A stretch of 64,000 nt of DNA from Deltaproteobacteria bacterium (GTDB lineage Bacteria; Myxococcota_A; UBA9160; UBA4427), in NCBI GenBank assembly GCA_029261835.1, contig JAJDAO010000072.1:200841-264840 (forward strand). Direction: 5' to 3'. Below, in pieces: positions 27,371 through 37,114 of this stretch. Within the stretch, counting starts at the first letter, position 1; every line of letters starts with the position of its first letter. The position numbers were made by a program, and so were the translations under genes. Below the pieces are notes generated by a model. The model was not told where the DNA came from, did not search any database, and saw only the letters and a list, made by a program, of their open reading frames with translations.

Positions 27371-27841
27371 ATGGCCGCGAGAGAGTCTCTGGCTGCGCTT
27401 CAAGCAAGGACCGGTCAGGAGCTGGGTGTGAGCGAATGGATCGCCGTCACGCAGGAGAAGATCGACGGTTTTGCGGAGATCACCGGCGATCGAGACTGGC
27501 TCCACAACGATCCCGAGCGCTGCGCCAAGGAGAGCCCATTCGACCGCAAGACCATCGCCCAGGGACACTTCTTGCTGTCCAACATGAGCCACATCGGCGA
27601 ATCCCTGATGCCCGACCCCGGACCCGAGGTCGCGTACGCGCTCAACTATGGCTACGACCGCGTTCGCTTCATTCGTCCGGTGCTCGTCGGGTCACGCATG
27701 CGCGGGCGCCTGGTGCTGAAGGAAGTCCGCGCCAAGGGAGAGAACCGCTACCTGGTCGAGAGCGAAGTGACACTCGAGACCGAGGGTAGCGACGCACCGC
27801 ACGTGGCCGCTCGCTGGCTGTTCCTGGTGCAGCTCAGTTGA
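27371..27841 (+). CDS. MaoC-like (R)-enoyl-CoA hydratase
   Basis: A 156-residue single hot-dog-fold protein, starting at 27371 behind GGGAGGA. The hydratase-2 motif has its catalytic pair at Asp40 and His45 (ITGDRDWLHND), followed by the KTIAQGHFLLS helix. It would hydrate enoyl-CoA thioesters in beta-oxidation or polyhydroxyalkanoate metabolism. Its stop codon overlaps the start of the next acyl-CoA ligase by 3 bp, so ligase and hydratase are probably made together for one acid-degradation pathway. Confidence 0.88.
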   Translation: MAARESLAALQARTGQELGVSEWIAVTQEKIDGFAEITGDRDWLHNDPERCAKESPFDRKTIAQGHFLLSNMSHIGESLMPDPGPEVAYALNYGYDRVRFIRPVLVGSRMRGRLVLKEVRAKGENRYLVESEVTLETEGSDAPHVAARWLFLVQLS

Positions 27842-29466
27842 CGCTCGGGCTAGACGACAGCCGACCCGTGCAGATCCCCCCGAAGCTCGCACGTCTGAGC
27901 GACTACGTGGACCACTGGGCGGCCACGCAGCCGGACCGCGAGGCCCTCGTGCTCGGTTCGCTGCGCTGGACGTATGCGGAGCTGGCCGTACAGGTGGATC
28001 GCCTCGCCCGCGCGTTGCTGGCCAACGGCGTCGGCCGAGGTGATCGTGTGGCCATCATGGGGACGCCGCGGCCCGAATGTCTGACGCTGCTGCTGGCGGC
28101 CTCGCGAATCGGCGCCATCAGCGTGGGACTCAACCCGAAGTTCCCGCTCGAAGAGCTGACGTACTTTGTCGCAGATTCCGAGCCGCGGCTGCTGCTCGGG
28201 TTCGGCTCGGACAGCGAAGGCGATCATCGCGCGACCTTGGAAGCGCTGGGCCGATCGTGCAGCAGCGTCGAGCGTGTCGTCGTGCTCGCCGAGCCGGGCG
28301 ACGACTGGTCGGCCCTGCTCGCCGAGGGCGACCGCATAACGGATCGGGAGCTGACGACGGCGCGATCCACCACGACGCGCCGCAGCCCCGCGTTGCTCGT
28401 CTACACATCCGGCACCACCGGGCGGCCCAAGGGCGCCGTGCTGCCCGAGTGCGGCCTGGTCTACTGCTCGCGCATCCAGGCGGATCGCTGGCGCGTCGAT
28501 CCGCTGCGAATGCTCGTCAATCTGCCGATCAACCACATCGGCTTCATGGGTGACATGTGCGCTTTTTGCATCGTCGCAGGCGGCACGGCCTTCTTCATGG
28601 AGAAATTCGACCCGCTGGGGATTCTGGAGCTGATCCAGCGGGAGCGGCTCACCGCCTGGGGGCAGGTCCCGACGATGTTCCAGATCACCGCGGCGCACCC
28701 GCGCTATCACGAATTCGATCTGTCGAGCCTGCAGGGCATCATCTGGGGCGGCGCGCGTGCCCCGGCCGACCTGCTCGACAAGCTCGCACGAACGGGCGCT
28801 CGGCTGGCGACCAGCTATGGCATGACCGAGACCACCGGCTCGCTGACGTACACCGATCGGGAAGCCGACATGGACGAGCTCCAGAACACCATCGGTACGC
28901 CAGACGCGCGCTACGAGGTACGGATCGCGGGCCCAGACGGGGTTCCAGTGGCACCGGGTGAGGAGGGAGAGATTCAGGTCCGCGGTGACCACATCATGAT
29001 CGGCTACTGGAAGCGGCCGGAAGCGACCGCAGAAGCGATCGATCGCGACGGTTGGCTCCACACGGGCGACGTGGCGCTCCTGCGCACCGATGGCCGATAC
29101 GCGCTGCGGGGCCGGCTGTCCGGCATGTACAAATCAGGCGGAGAGAATGTCTACCCGGCCGAGGTCGAGCAGGTACTGGATCAGCATCCGGATGTGGCGC
29201 TCTCCGCGGTATTCGGTGTCGCGGATGCCCTTTACGGCGAGGTCGGGCACGCGTACGTGATCCGGGAGCCCGGGCGCGATCCCGACGAAGCAGCGCTGCG
29301 AGGCTTCTGCCGGCAGCATCTGGCGAACTTCAAGGTTCCGAAGCGAGTCTTCGTGCGCGACATGCTGCCGATTCTGCCCATCGGCAAGATCGACAAGATG
29401 GCGCTCAAGAGGGAAGTGCTGGGTGATGCGAGCGGACCGGCGCCGGGCTCAATGCGCGGCGAGTAG
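27838..29466 (+). CDS. AMP-dependent acyl-CoA synthetase/ligase (second copy)
   Basis: A 542-residue ANL-superfamily ligase. The P-loop YTSGTTGRPKG is at residues 189-199, then SYGMTETTGS (A5), HTGDVA (A7), YKSGGENVYPAEVE (A8 hinge) and the A10 lysine segment LPIGKIDKMALKRE. The start is taken as a TTG overlapping the upstream stop (TTGA); a GTG at 27868 is possible. It probably activates a medium or long, possibly branched or cyclic, carboxylic acid. It is divergent enough from the ligase at 611 to be a separate enzyme. Its 3' end overlaps the convergent DUF4336 gene by 18 bp. Confidence 0.88.
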   Translation: MTLGLDDSRPVQIPPKLARLSDYVDHWAATQPDREALVLGSLRWTYAELAVQVDRLARALLANGVGRGDRVAIMGTPRPECLTLLLAASRIGAISVGLNPKFPLEELTYFVADSEPRLLLGFGSDSEGDHRATLEALGRSCSSVERVVVLAEPGDDWSALLAEGDRITDRELTTARSTTTRRSPALLVYTSGTTGRPKGAVLPECGLVYCSRIQADRWRVDPLRMLVNLPINHIGFMGDMCAFCIVAGGTAFFMEKFDPLGILELIQRERLTAWGQVPTMFQITAAHPRYHEFDLSSLQGIIWGGARAPADLLDKLARTGARLATSYGMTETTGSLTYTDREADMDELQNTIGTPDARYEVRIAGPDGVPVAPGEEGEIQVRGDHIMIGYWKRPEATAEAIDRDGWLHTGDVALLRTDGRYALRGRLSGMYKSGGENVYPAEVEQVLDQHPDVALSAVFGVADALYGEVGHAYVIREPGRDPDEAALRGFCRQHLANFKVPKRVFVRDMLPILPIGKIDKMALKREVLGDASGPAPGSMRGE

Positions 29467-30135
29467 CCAGTCGTAGCCGGATCGCAGTGCCTCGACCCCG
29501 CCCTCCTCGAGCACACGGCCGTGCGCGAGGATCACACGTTCGAAGTCCCACTCCAGAATCCGCTCCAGCGACGCGCGAGCCGCAGGCCGGTCGCGTATCA
29601 GCAGCCGCTCGAGGCGCGTCGATCCGAAGCGATCGTAGCCGCCCAGCACTCGAAACAGCAGCCGCGTCGACAGCGGCGCCTCCGGCCCGACGTTGAAGAC
29701 AAGGTCCGTCGCCAGGAGTGTGCGGCTCGCCCGGTGAAGGAAGAGCACCTCGTTCGCGAGCGTGAAGCCCTGGAAGAGCCGCTGCTCGATCTGCCCGGCC
29801 CAGCCCGCGGGCGCCTCGTCCGCGAGCGTGCCCGCCCATGGCAGATCACTTCGCTTTGCGTCGAGGCCCGGCGCGCAGAAGCACTCCGATTCGGGATAAG
29901 CGGAGATGAAGTCGCCCACGTAGAGGTGATGAAAGCGATTCGGTGCGGCCACGAAACGAACCGGTCCCAGCGCATCGAGCTCTTTGCGCAGATCGGGGTC
30001 CGGCAATACCGGCGAATGCACGAACAGGCCTCCGTCACGCAGACGGATGACACTCATTCGCGTCCCCACTTCGACGCCCGCAAAGCGCAGGGGCCGTTCC
30101 GTGACCCACAGATCCGAGGCGAGCTCTCGCAGCAT
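29449..30135 (-). CDS. DUF4336 (metallo-beta-lactamase-fold) protein
   Basis: A 228-residue protein from the ATG at 30135, with GGGAGGA upstream. The pattern of an early SVIRLRDGGLFVHSPV strand, APNRFHHLYVGDF and a late LATDLVFN followed by ILAHGRVL matches DUF4336 proteins, distant metallo-beta-lactamase relatives. Histidines are retained in the HHLY and AHGR segments, but the full HxHxDH motif is absent. No biochemical role is established. It overlaps the convergent ligase gene and is followed on its own strand by the DUF3313 lipoprotein gene. Confidence 0.78.
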   Translation of the reverse strand: MLRELASDLWVTERPLRFAGVEVGTRMSVIRLRDGGLFVHSPVLPDPDLRKELDALGPVRFVAAPNRFHHLYVGDFISAYPESECFCAPGLDAKRSDLPWAGTLADEAPAGWAGQIEQRLFQGFTLANEVLFLHRASRTLLATDLVFNVGPEAPLSTRLLFRVLGGYDRFGSTRLERLLIRDRPAARASLERILEWDFERVILAHGRVLEEGGVEALRSGYDWLLAAH

Positions 30136-30202
30136 GCGATGTCCTCCCAAGTCTCACGGCCATGCCCGACGCTCGATGGAGGAGTGCGCTCAGGGCAAGC
30201 TG

Positions 30203-30994
30203 CTAATACAGGCTCTCCATGTGCTTGAGGATCGCGCCCCCACACTGCGCCTGTGGGCCCGTCGTCGCGACGCTGCGCGGAACCGCACTGATCAGGTTCT
30301 GCTGTAGATCGGCCAGCATGCGGTCGAAGGTCGGCTTCATCGTGTGCCAGTTGGAGCGGCCCTGAACTCCGATCCAGGAGCCCCCTCTCGCGGACCGCCG
30401 ACCGACGTAGCGCAGGAGAACTTCGCCCGTCATCGAGTCCTGCAGCTCATGGTAGAGCGTGACCGCCCCGTAGGAGGAGAGGAAGGTCGCGGACGAGCCA
30501 GCCCCTCGCGCAAGACGGGCCAGGTCCAGATCCACGAACGCGATCCTCATACGCATCGCGCACGGGCCCGCCTCAGCGACGATCATCTCGGGCTCGACGT
30601 TTACCAGCTCCCGGGCGGTCGCCTCGCGCAGGTACGCCTGCAGCTGCTGCGTCTCGTTCGCGCGAAGCGTGGCCCCGCCTTTCTTGAACGTGACGATGAT
30701 CGGGTCGACCATCAAGCGGTCGTAGCTACCCATGTGGTGGTCTGGCTTGATGAACAGCACGCCGGAGAAACGGGTATCGACCACCTCGAGTCCCGATGTC
30801 CCGCTGGCATCGGCCCTCACCTCGGGCTCCCGCTTCATCAGCCCTGAGCAGCCCAGCAATGAAGCGGCCACCGCTGCGCAGAGCATTGTCCTGGCTCCGC
30901 TGCACAGGCCCGCGTGGACGCGGAGCACGAGAGCACGCGGATCGCGCGCACCCATTCCTCTCAGGAGCGGAGTTTCCGGCTTCGTCTTGCTCAT
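30203..30994 (-). CDS. DUF3313-like lipoprotein
   Basis: A 263-residue protein with a long N-terminal region leading to a hydrophobic segment and lipobox LLGC (Cys49). It is probably a lipoprotein, although initiation at an internal Met would give a more typical signal. The mature part (GVLFIKPDH, YDRLMVDPIIV, LREATARELV, then MRIAFVDLD and a DSMTGEVL segment) matches the DUF3313 pattern of outer-membrane lipoproteins of unknown function. It belongs to the minus-strand series 30135-34188 but is separated from the next gene by 106 bp. Confidence 0.7.
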   Translation of the reverse strand: MSKTKPETPLLRGMGARDPRALVLRVHAGLCSGARTMLCAAVAASLLGCSGLMKREPEVRADASGTSGLEVVDTRFSGVLFIKPDHHMGSYDRLMVDPIIVTFKKGGATLRANETQQLQAYLREATARELVNVEPEMIVAEAGPCAMRMRIAFVDLDLARLARGAGSSATFLSSYGAVTLYHELQDSMTGEVLLRYVGRRSARGGSWIGVQGRSNWHTMKPTFDRMLADLQQNLISAVPRSVATTGPQAQCGGAILKHMESLY

Positions 30995-31100
30995 GCGACG
31001 AACTGTAGCGCCGCTCGACGCGGGGGGCCGCGCCTCCTCCGCACAGCGCCCGGGCGCAGGCTGCCGAGACCGGGGCCGGGGCGACACCATCGCGCGAGGG

Positions 31101-33239
31101 TTAGCGGCGGGTGACCCGCGGAGTCGGAACGAGGACGTTGGCCGCCAGCACATCGGCCTCGGCGTGTGAGAAGAGCGGCAGCCGAGCCACCAGTTCCGCC
31201 AGCGTCTCCTCGTCCGCCGTCTCGGAACCCTGGCGGGCCGCATCGGCAATGAGGTGCGAGAGCTGGTCTTCGGCGGGTCTCTCAGCCAAGGGCCCCGCCA
31301 CCTCGACGGCCTCGGGAATGCGGCGGAGCCGCAGCAGGCACCACACCAGGCGCCGCCTTGCGCCCCACACATCCGGGTCCGCTTCAATCCGTTTCCGGTC
31401 GAGCTCGATGGCGGGCTCATAGAGACCGAGCACCGCGTAGAGCGAGGCGAGCAAGTCGCGGGCCCCGAGCCTCGCCTGCGGATCGGCTCCATAGGCCACA
31501 CGTGCAATCTCGTCGAAGTGCAGGGGGATCAGGCCGTGTTGCATCGCCCAGCCGCGATCCCCGCGCACGGCCTGCGCGGGATCGAAGCCCAGGCTCGCAT
31601 CGAAGGGGATCCCCTGATCGGCGTAGTAGTCCACCACGCGCTCGAGGTTGGCGCGGTTGCGCGCATTGTCGCGGAGATAGACGGCACCGGTGAGATTGCG
31701 GAAGACGGGAATCCAGCCGGGTGTGTCTTCGAGATGGCCGGTGCTGTAGAACCAGGGCCTCGCCACGCCGGCTATGCGCGGCAACCGGATCCCGAGAAAG
31801 AGGTCGACGCCGTGGCGGTCGAGCAACTCGGTGTAACGTTCCCCCTCTCGCTCACCCCGGCGCTGGCGCAGCGGAAGGTTGGCCGCGATCACTTCTTGTG
31901 ACACGTTGAGCGAGCCGTTGATCAGCGTGCGAATCTCCGGAGCGAGCTGGAAGCCGGCGAAGCCCGCCATGTGGTAGTCGGTGTACGCCGTGCCCTGCAG
32001 CCCGGCGTCCTTCAGCATCCAGATCAGAGTCGCATGGTACTTGCCGGCTTGATACGGCCGGCGGTAACCGATCCATGTCGAGGGCAGTGCCCCGCTCACC
32101 ATCGGCCAGGGCCCCCATTGCATGAATGCCGGCAGCAGGAGCAGCGTGGCAACCGCTGCGACCCAGGGTGCAAACCGCGCATCGTGCTGACGCGATGTGA
32201 GCCATGCGCGGCCGGCCTGTGCGAGCAGCAGCAAGGGAAAGATCCCAAGCCAGAGAAATCGCACGGCGATCAGCGGGAGAACGAGCGAGACCAGGGCGAG
32301 TGCCACCAGAACGGGATCGACCGATGCGTCTGCGTCGGCCGCACTCGGCGTTCGGCGCCACGATTGCACCGCGTGGAGGGTGGCGATCACGGTGCCGACG
32401 ACGAGCGCCCAGAAGATCAGCCACGCAAGCAGGCTCGGGGGCAGGCTCGGAAGGGGAAGGCTGAAGAGGTCGACCCCGCTCCACTCATCCGCCACGCGTC
32501 CCAGGGCGGGCGTATCGCGCCCCGCGACGAACCAGGCGAGATGCGGACGGATGCCCGTCGGATTCAAGAGTGTTGCGACGCCACCGAGCACACCCGCCAC
32601 AGCGATCGCGATCGCGCGTGTCCGGTCCCGCTCCCGCCGCTCCGGTGCGCGCAGCAAGAGTGCGATCAGCAGGCCGCCGAGCGCGACGCCCGCCAGCAGC
32701 GGCCCGAGCAGGAAGGCGGCGTGCAGGTTCGCCCAGACGCCGAAGAGGATCGCGACCAGCGCGATCCGCTTGGCCGAGGGCGCCTCGTCGCGCTCCAGCA
32801 AGAGCCGGTAGAGGAGCAGCGCCGCCAGCATCGTGAGCAGATGCGGCCGCAGTTGGATCAACCGATAGGTGGCTAGTATTGCGAAGAGGCCGGTTGCGAG
32901 GTTGGCGACCAACAACGATCTGCCCGCTCGGCGCAGCAGCGACCACGCCAGTAACAGGATGCCCGCGACCAGCGCGACGTGTGCGACGCGCAAGCCCGCG
33001 AAGCCGCTCGTGCGCTCGACACCGAAGAGCGCCACGTCGAAGAGCCAGGCGGCCGGCGTCGGTGGCCCGGGCGATGAGGCGAGAAGCGGATCCTCGGCCA
33101 GCCAGGGCCCCGCTGCGGCGTATGCCTCGCCGAGCGCGAGATGCAGCCATGTGTCGTCGGTAATGAGCGGCTGTCCCGCCGTGAACAGCAGCAGCACGGC
33201 CAGCGCGGCGAAGCCGGCGCATGAGAGGAGCGCGGGCAA
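31101..33239 (-). CDS. Polytopic membrane protein with C-terminal soluble domain (GT-C-like)
   Basis: About 712 residues from a TTG at 33239, 13 bp after the upstream stop; a TTG at 33296 would instead overlap that gene by 44 bp. The first about 420 residues hold roughly ten membrane segments, with an early exposed acidic motif (TDDTWLHLALGE) of the type found in GT-C glycosyltransferases. The C-terminal about 290 residues are soluble and end in TPR-like helices (LLASLYAVLGLYEPAIELDRKR). Glycosyl transfer is plausible but unproven; no specific family is recognised. It is preceded by an outer-membrane protein gene on the same strand. Confidence 0.7.
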   Translation of the reverse strand: MPALLSCAGFAALAVLLLFTAGQPLITDDTWLHLALGEAYAAAGPWLAEDPLLASSPGPPTPAAWLFDVALFGVERTSGFAGLRVAHVALVAGILLLAWSLLRRAGRSLLVANLATGLFAILATYRLIQLRPHLLTMLAALLLYRLLLERDEAPSAKRIALVAILFGVWANLHAAFLLGPLLAGVALGGLLIALLLRAPERRERDRTRAIAIAVAGVLGGVATLLNPTGIRPHLAWFVAGRDTPALGRVADEWSGVDLFSLPLPSLPPSLLAWLIFWALVVGTVIATLHAVQSWRRTPSAADADASVDPVLVALALVSLVLPLIAVRFLWLGIFPLLLLAQAGRAWLTSRQHDARFAPWVAAVATLLLLPAFMQWGPWPMVSGALPSTWIGYRRPYQAGKYHATLIWMLKDAGLQGTAYTDYHMAGFAGFQLAPEIRTLINGSLNVSQEVIAANLPLRQRRGEREGERYTELLDRHGVDLFLGIRLPRIAGVARPWFYSTGHLEDTPGWIPVFRNLTGAVYLRDNARNRANLERVVDYYADQGIPFDASLGFDPAQAVRGDRGWAMQHGLIPLHFDEIARVAYGADPQARLGARDLLASLYAVLGLYEPAIELDRKRIEADPDVWGARRRLVWCLLRLRRIPEAVEVAGPLAERPAEDQLSHLIADAARQGSETADEETLAELVARLPLFSHAEADVLAANVLVPTPRVTRR

Positions 33240-33252
33240 GGCTACCCGCTGC

Positions 33253-34188
33253 TCACTCGGGAACCCAGCGGAACCGCAGACCAAGGCTTCCCGCAAAGGC
33301 CCAGCGGTTCTTCAGGAACTCGAATACGGCGTGCTCACCAAACTCGTTCGTGGCAATCACGACCTGCTTTTCGTTGTCGAGGAACGCCCACGCCTTGGCG
33401 CCGATGAACAGCGATAGTACGAATGGACCACTGCGACGAGCATCGAGTTCCAGCTCGATGCCAGGCCCAAGGCCGTGATAGACCTGCGTCTTCTTGGCGG
33501 TCAAGGTGATGTGTCGGAAGTCGGGTGGGTTGACGGACCCTGCTGGGGTCTGCTGAATCACGACCCGCCGCACGACGCCTCTGATCTCGATCTCCTCTCT
33601 CAAGTACTCCAACGAGGGCTTGATCCGCAGGGCGCGATCCCACGCCTCCAGCGTGAAGGCGAATCCGGCTCCGGCTGCAACGAGCAGAGGCTCGACCTCT
33701 GCCGCGGTCTGACCTCCCTGCCCGAGGATCGTTCCTTCCGTGAAGGAAACGGATCCGGGCGAGTTCCTGAACGACCCCGGGTCGCGGATCTTCGGGATCC
33801 TGTACTCGGGGCCGAAGCCGAAGCTGATATCCACATGGGAATACGCCCGGGGTCGCCCGGGCAGGGATACCCAGGCGGGTGTCATCAGCTCGATCGAGCC
33901 TCCCACGAAGGGAGTCATCATACGAGCGTGCGGGTTGGGGGGGGTGTCTGACAGGATTTGCGGCTCGGCGGTGGCGTGCTGCGGGCCCAGAACGTCGCCG
34001 GTCAAGAGACCGCCCTCGGTCCGTTGTGCATTCATGCCTGTTAGCAAAGCAAACGAGGGGACCCAGCGGCTCAGCTCTCGCTCATCGACGGGCTCGGCCG
34101 CGACCGCACCGACACCGAGGCACAGCAACAGCGTGCCCCAGAGCAACAGCCGACATGTCTTGACGCAGATCGCCATTCGGGCGAGCAT
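33253..34188 (-). CDS. Outer-membrane beta-barrel-like protein of unknown function
   Basis: A 311-residue exported protein. Two close starts (34188 and 34176) give a signal peptide with the core LLLWGTLLLCLG and cleavage after AVAA. The mature part has strand-like stretches (ISFGFGPEYRIP, GPGIELELDARR, PFVLSLFIGAKAWAFL) and a terminal GSLGLRFRWVPE, consistent with a barrel although the last residue is Glu. I do not recognise a family. It is transcribed with the polytopic membrane protein and diverges from the TonB receptor. Confidence 0.65.
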   Translation of the reverse strand: MLARMAICVKTCRLLLWGTLLLCLGVGAVAAEPVDERELSRWVPSFALLTGMNAQRTEGGLLTGDVLGPQHATAEPQILSDTPPNPHARMMTPFVGGSIELMTPAWVSLPGRPRAYSHVDISFGFGPEYRIPKIRDPGSFRNSPGSVSFTEGTILGQGGQTAAEVEPLLVAAGAGFAFTLEAWDRALRIKPSLEYLREEIEIRGVVRRVVIQQTPAGSVNPPDFRHITLTAKKTQVYHGLGPGIELELDARRSGPFVLSLFIGAKAWAFLDNEKQVVIATNEFGEHAVFEFLKNRWAFAGSLGLRFRWVPE

Positions 34189-34302
34189 CGCGCAGCTCCA
34201 CAGTCCTGCGCAAGAGGATGGCGCGTGGGAGTGTGATTCTTGTTGCTGCGTATTGACGCCGGAGGGGTTGATCCTCGCTGCGCGCCACCGCCGAGGGACG
34301 AA

Positions 34303-37095
34303 GTGCGAGTCGACAACCGATCCGACATCTGCGCCGCCGACCCCGTATCCCGGCCGCAATCGATTAGATCATCTTACATCTTATTGCAGTTATTGCAGTG
34401 CCGCTCCAGCATCTTGCTCTCGATCGTGCTGGCTCTCCTGCTCGTAGTGCAATGGCCTGCCGAGTGTCGCGCCGCGGAAGCCGACGAGGCGCTGCCCGTG
34501 GCTGAGGCTGAGACGACTGAAGCCGCGGTGGGCGACGACGAAGCAAGCGAGACCGACGAGGGGCTGCTGGTCGAAGAGTTGGAGCAGGAGCTGGACGAAG
34601 AGCTAGAGGCTGAGGAAGCGGAAGAGCTGGTGGAGGAGGAGCTGGGCGAAGGCGAGGCCGATTACTCAGATATCGAAGAGATCCGCATCGAGGGACGCGC
34701 GGGGCCACTCATCGAGACCGATAGCGCGCAGTCCGCCCTTCAGTTCGACGCCAGCGAGATCCAGGCCCTCGGCGTATCCGATGTCAGCGACATCGCGAAG
34801 GTCACCCCCAACCTCGAGATACGCGTGTCCGGCGCCACGACCGCGAACTTCTTCATCCGCGGCGTCGGGCTGGCGGACTTCAGCGCGAACTCGGCCAGCG
34901 CGGTGGCGATCTACCAGGATGGCGTCCCGCTCAACGCCACCGCGATGCAGCTTGTGGGCCTCTTCGACGCCTCCTCTATCGAGGTGCTGCGAGGTCCTCA
35001 GGGCAGCGGTAGCGGGCGAAACGCTTCGGCGGGAGCGATCAAGATCGAGTCGCGCAAGCCCACCGGCGACTATCAGGCCCAGCTGACGACGACGCTCGGC
35101 GCCTACGCGAGTGATGACGCGAGGAAGGCGTTGATCCAGACATACGAGGGCGCGCTCGAGCTGCCGATCGTCGAAGATCTGCTCTCGACGCGGCTGTCGT
35201 TTCGTGTCCAGTCGGCCGATCCCTACATGACCAATAGCTGCGGGGACGCGCCGCCCATGGCAATGCGGATACCTCGGGATAATAGTGTCACTGGGAACAG
35301 GAACCAGGCATCCATCTGCGGCGAATGGGATAGCCGCACCTTTCCGGATCTATCAGTCTCGCCGATCGCGGAGGGGCTCCCCAGTGCGGTTGGAGACAAG
35401 GGCAACTGGTCTGCGCGGGGTCTCTTTCGTCTGCAGCCCAGCGCCCTCGACATGGACTGGAGCCTCAACGTGCACGGCAGCCGGCTCGACCAGCAATCCA
35501 CGCTCGGGCAAGCGATGGGGACCCTCCAGACGCTCGGCCGACAGACCGTCGCGGGCTATGTCGAGCCAGACCAGCTCGAAGAATTCAAGTGGACGAGGGG
35601 GCTGGGGCTGAGCGCGGATGAGAGGAACGAGATCCTGGAGCAGAGCCTCACCAGGCGACCGCTCGACATCCGGCCTTTTCGGGGCGACTACAACCGGGTC
35701 GGGCAGACCACGCGCGACACTTGGGGAACATCGGTGACCGGCAATTTCCTCTTTGACGATGTCGGCTTCCTCGGCCCGGTCGAGCTCCTCAGCATCAGCG
35801 CCTACGACGGCTACCAACGAGTCCGCGATACCGACCAAGATTTCACGCCCGTCGTGCTCTTCGAGCGCCAGCAGGACGACCAGGCGTGGCAGCTCTTCCA
35901 GGAGCTGAAGGCGACGGGCGAGCGGAACGACGGGCTGCTTCGCTGGGAGCTGGGTGGCTACTACCTGATGGAGAACCTGCAGTCCGAAATCGATCAGCAG
36001 GTGAATAATCCGCAGTTCAACTTCCACCGAACCTTCGAACAGGATCTGTGGAGCTTCGCTTTCTACGGGGGCTTTGGCTGGGACTTCCTCGACGACTTCA
36101 CCCTCGACACGGGCGTTCGCTACAACTGGGAGCGCAAGCGCTTTGATTTCTTGGATCGGCCGGTGACTGGACTGCCCGAGGCTGCCAAGCAATCCTCTAC
36201 CTGGACTGCGCCAACCGCCCTGATCAGCCTGAAGTACCGCTTCAACGACGACGTGACAGCGTACTGGAAGTACTCCCGGGGCTGGAAGGGCGGTCACTTC
36301 AATGCCAATGACGCGGATGTTCCGCCCGCGAAACCGGAGACCCTCGATTCCGTCGAGGCTGGCCTTCGGGGCTCCTGGCTCGACGCCCGGCTCAACCTCA
36401 GCGGCTCGGTCTTCTACTACAAGTATCGGAACTATCAGGTATTCCTGTTCGAGAACAGCGACACACGGCCGCCCATCCTCGAGATCATCAATGCCAACGA
36501 TGCCGAGCAGTACGGCATCGAGCTCGATCTCGAGCTGCGGCCACTTCAGGATTGGGAATGGACGCCGGAGCTCTTGGGCGATCTGAAGCTGACGTTACGC
36601 TTCGGTTGGCTCCAGAGCCAATTCATGGATTTCGTCAACCTCATCGAGAGGGCGGACGCTTCGAGCGGCTTCATTCCGTTTCAGGAGGAGATCAACTACA
36701 CGGGGAACCGGCTCCCCAACTCACCCGAGTACAAAGTGAGCGCCACCGTCGAGTGGCCACTCGATTTCGGCCGCTATGGCATCGTGACACCACGCTACGA
36801 CCTCACCTGGACCGATGATATCTTCTTCGACCCCAATGAAGGACGCGGCACGGTCAACCGGCCGGGCGAGTTGCGGCCAGACTTCACGACGGGACAGCGC
36901 GCCTACGCGCTGCACAATCTCCGCCTCGCCTACAGCTCGGCCGACGGCGTCTTCGAGATCGCCGGCTGGGTACGTAACCTGACGGACGAGCGTTACAAGA
37001 CCTTCGCCTTCGACGCCTCGATATTCGCCGAAGTCGTTCTCAACTTCGTCGGCGAGCCACGCACGGCCGGTGTGGACGTCACGCTGAGCTTCTAG
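34303..37095 (+). CDS. TonB-dependent receptor with acidic N-terminal extension
   Basis: A TonB-dependent outer-membrane receptor of about 930 residues. After the signal core LLSIVLALLLVV comes a segment of about 68 residues in which nearly half are Glu or Asp, then a TonB-box-like IEEIRIEGRA. The plug domain (IAKVTPNLEIR, NFFIRGVGL, VLRGPQGSGSGRNASAGAI) is followed by a 22-strand-type barrel ending in VDVTLSF. The GTG at 34303 follows GAGGGA; TTG codons at 34240, 34384 or 34393 could also initiate. The substrate is unknown; related CirA/FecA-like receptors take up large or hydrophobic ligands. It converges with the sulfatase-fold gene. Confidence 0.9.
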   Translation: MRVDNRSDICAADPVSRPQSIRSSYILLQLLQCRSSILLSIVLALLLVVQWPAECRAAEADEALPVAEAETTEAAVGDDEASETDEGLLVEELEQELDEELEAEEAEELVEEELGEGEADYSDIEEIRIEGRAGPLIETDSAQSALQFDASEIQALGVSDVSDIAKVTPNLEIRVSGATTANFFIRGVGLADFSANSASAVAIYQDGVPLNATAMQLVGLFDASSIEVLRGPQGSGSGRNASAGAIKIESRKPTGDYQAQLTTTLGAYASDDARKALIQTYEGALELPIVEDLLSTRLSFRVQSADPYMTNSCGDAPPMAMRIPRDNSVTGNRNQASICGEWDSRTFPDLSVSPIAEGLPSAVGDKGNWSARGLFRLQPSALDMDWSLNVHGSRLDQQSTLGQAMGTLQTLGRQTVAGYVEPDQLEEFKWTRGLGLSADERNEILEQSLTRRPLDIRPFRGDYNRVGQTTRDTWGTSVTGNFLFDDVGFLGPVELLSISAYDGYQRVRDTDQDFTPVVLFERQQDDQAWQLFQELKATGERNDGLLRWELGGYYLMENLQSEIDQQVNNPQFNFHRTFEQDLWSFAFYGGFGWDFLDDFTLDTGVRYNWERKRFDFLDRPVTGLPEAAKQSSTWTAPTALISLKYRFNDDVTAYWKYSRGWKGGHFNANDADVPPAKPETLDSVEAGLRGSWLDARLNLSGSVFYYKYRNYQVFLFENSDTRPPILEIINANDAEQYGIELDLELRPLQDWEWTPELLGDLKLTLRFGWLQSQFMDFVNLIERADASSGFIPFQEEINYTGNRLPNSPEYKVSATVEWPLDFGRYGIVTPRYDLTWTDDIFFDPNEGRGTVNRPGELRPDFTTGQRAYALHNLRLAYSSADGVFEIAGWVRNLTDERYKTFAFDASIFAEVVLNFVGEPRTAGVDVTLSF

Positions 37096-37114
37096 CGGGC
37101 TGCGGATTCAGGGC

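Noticed and set aside
34378-34398. Tandem 9-base repeat TTATTGCAG near the TonB receptor start
   Set aside because: Only two short copies within a likely coding or leader segment; no evidence for an operator.
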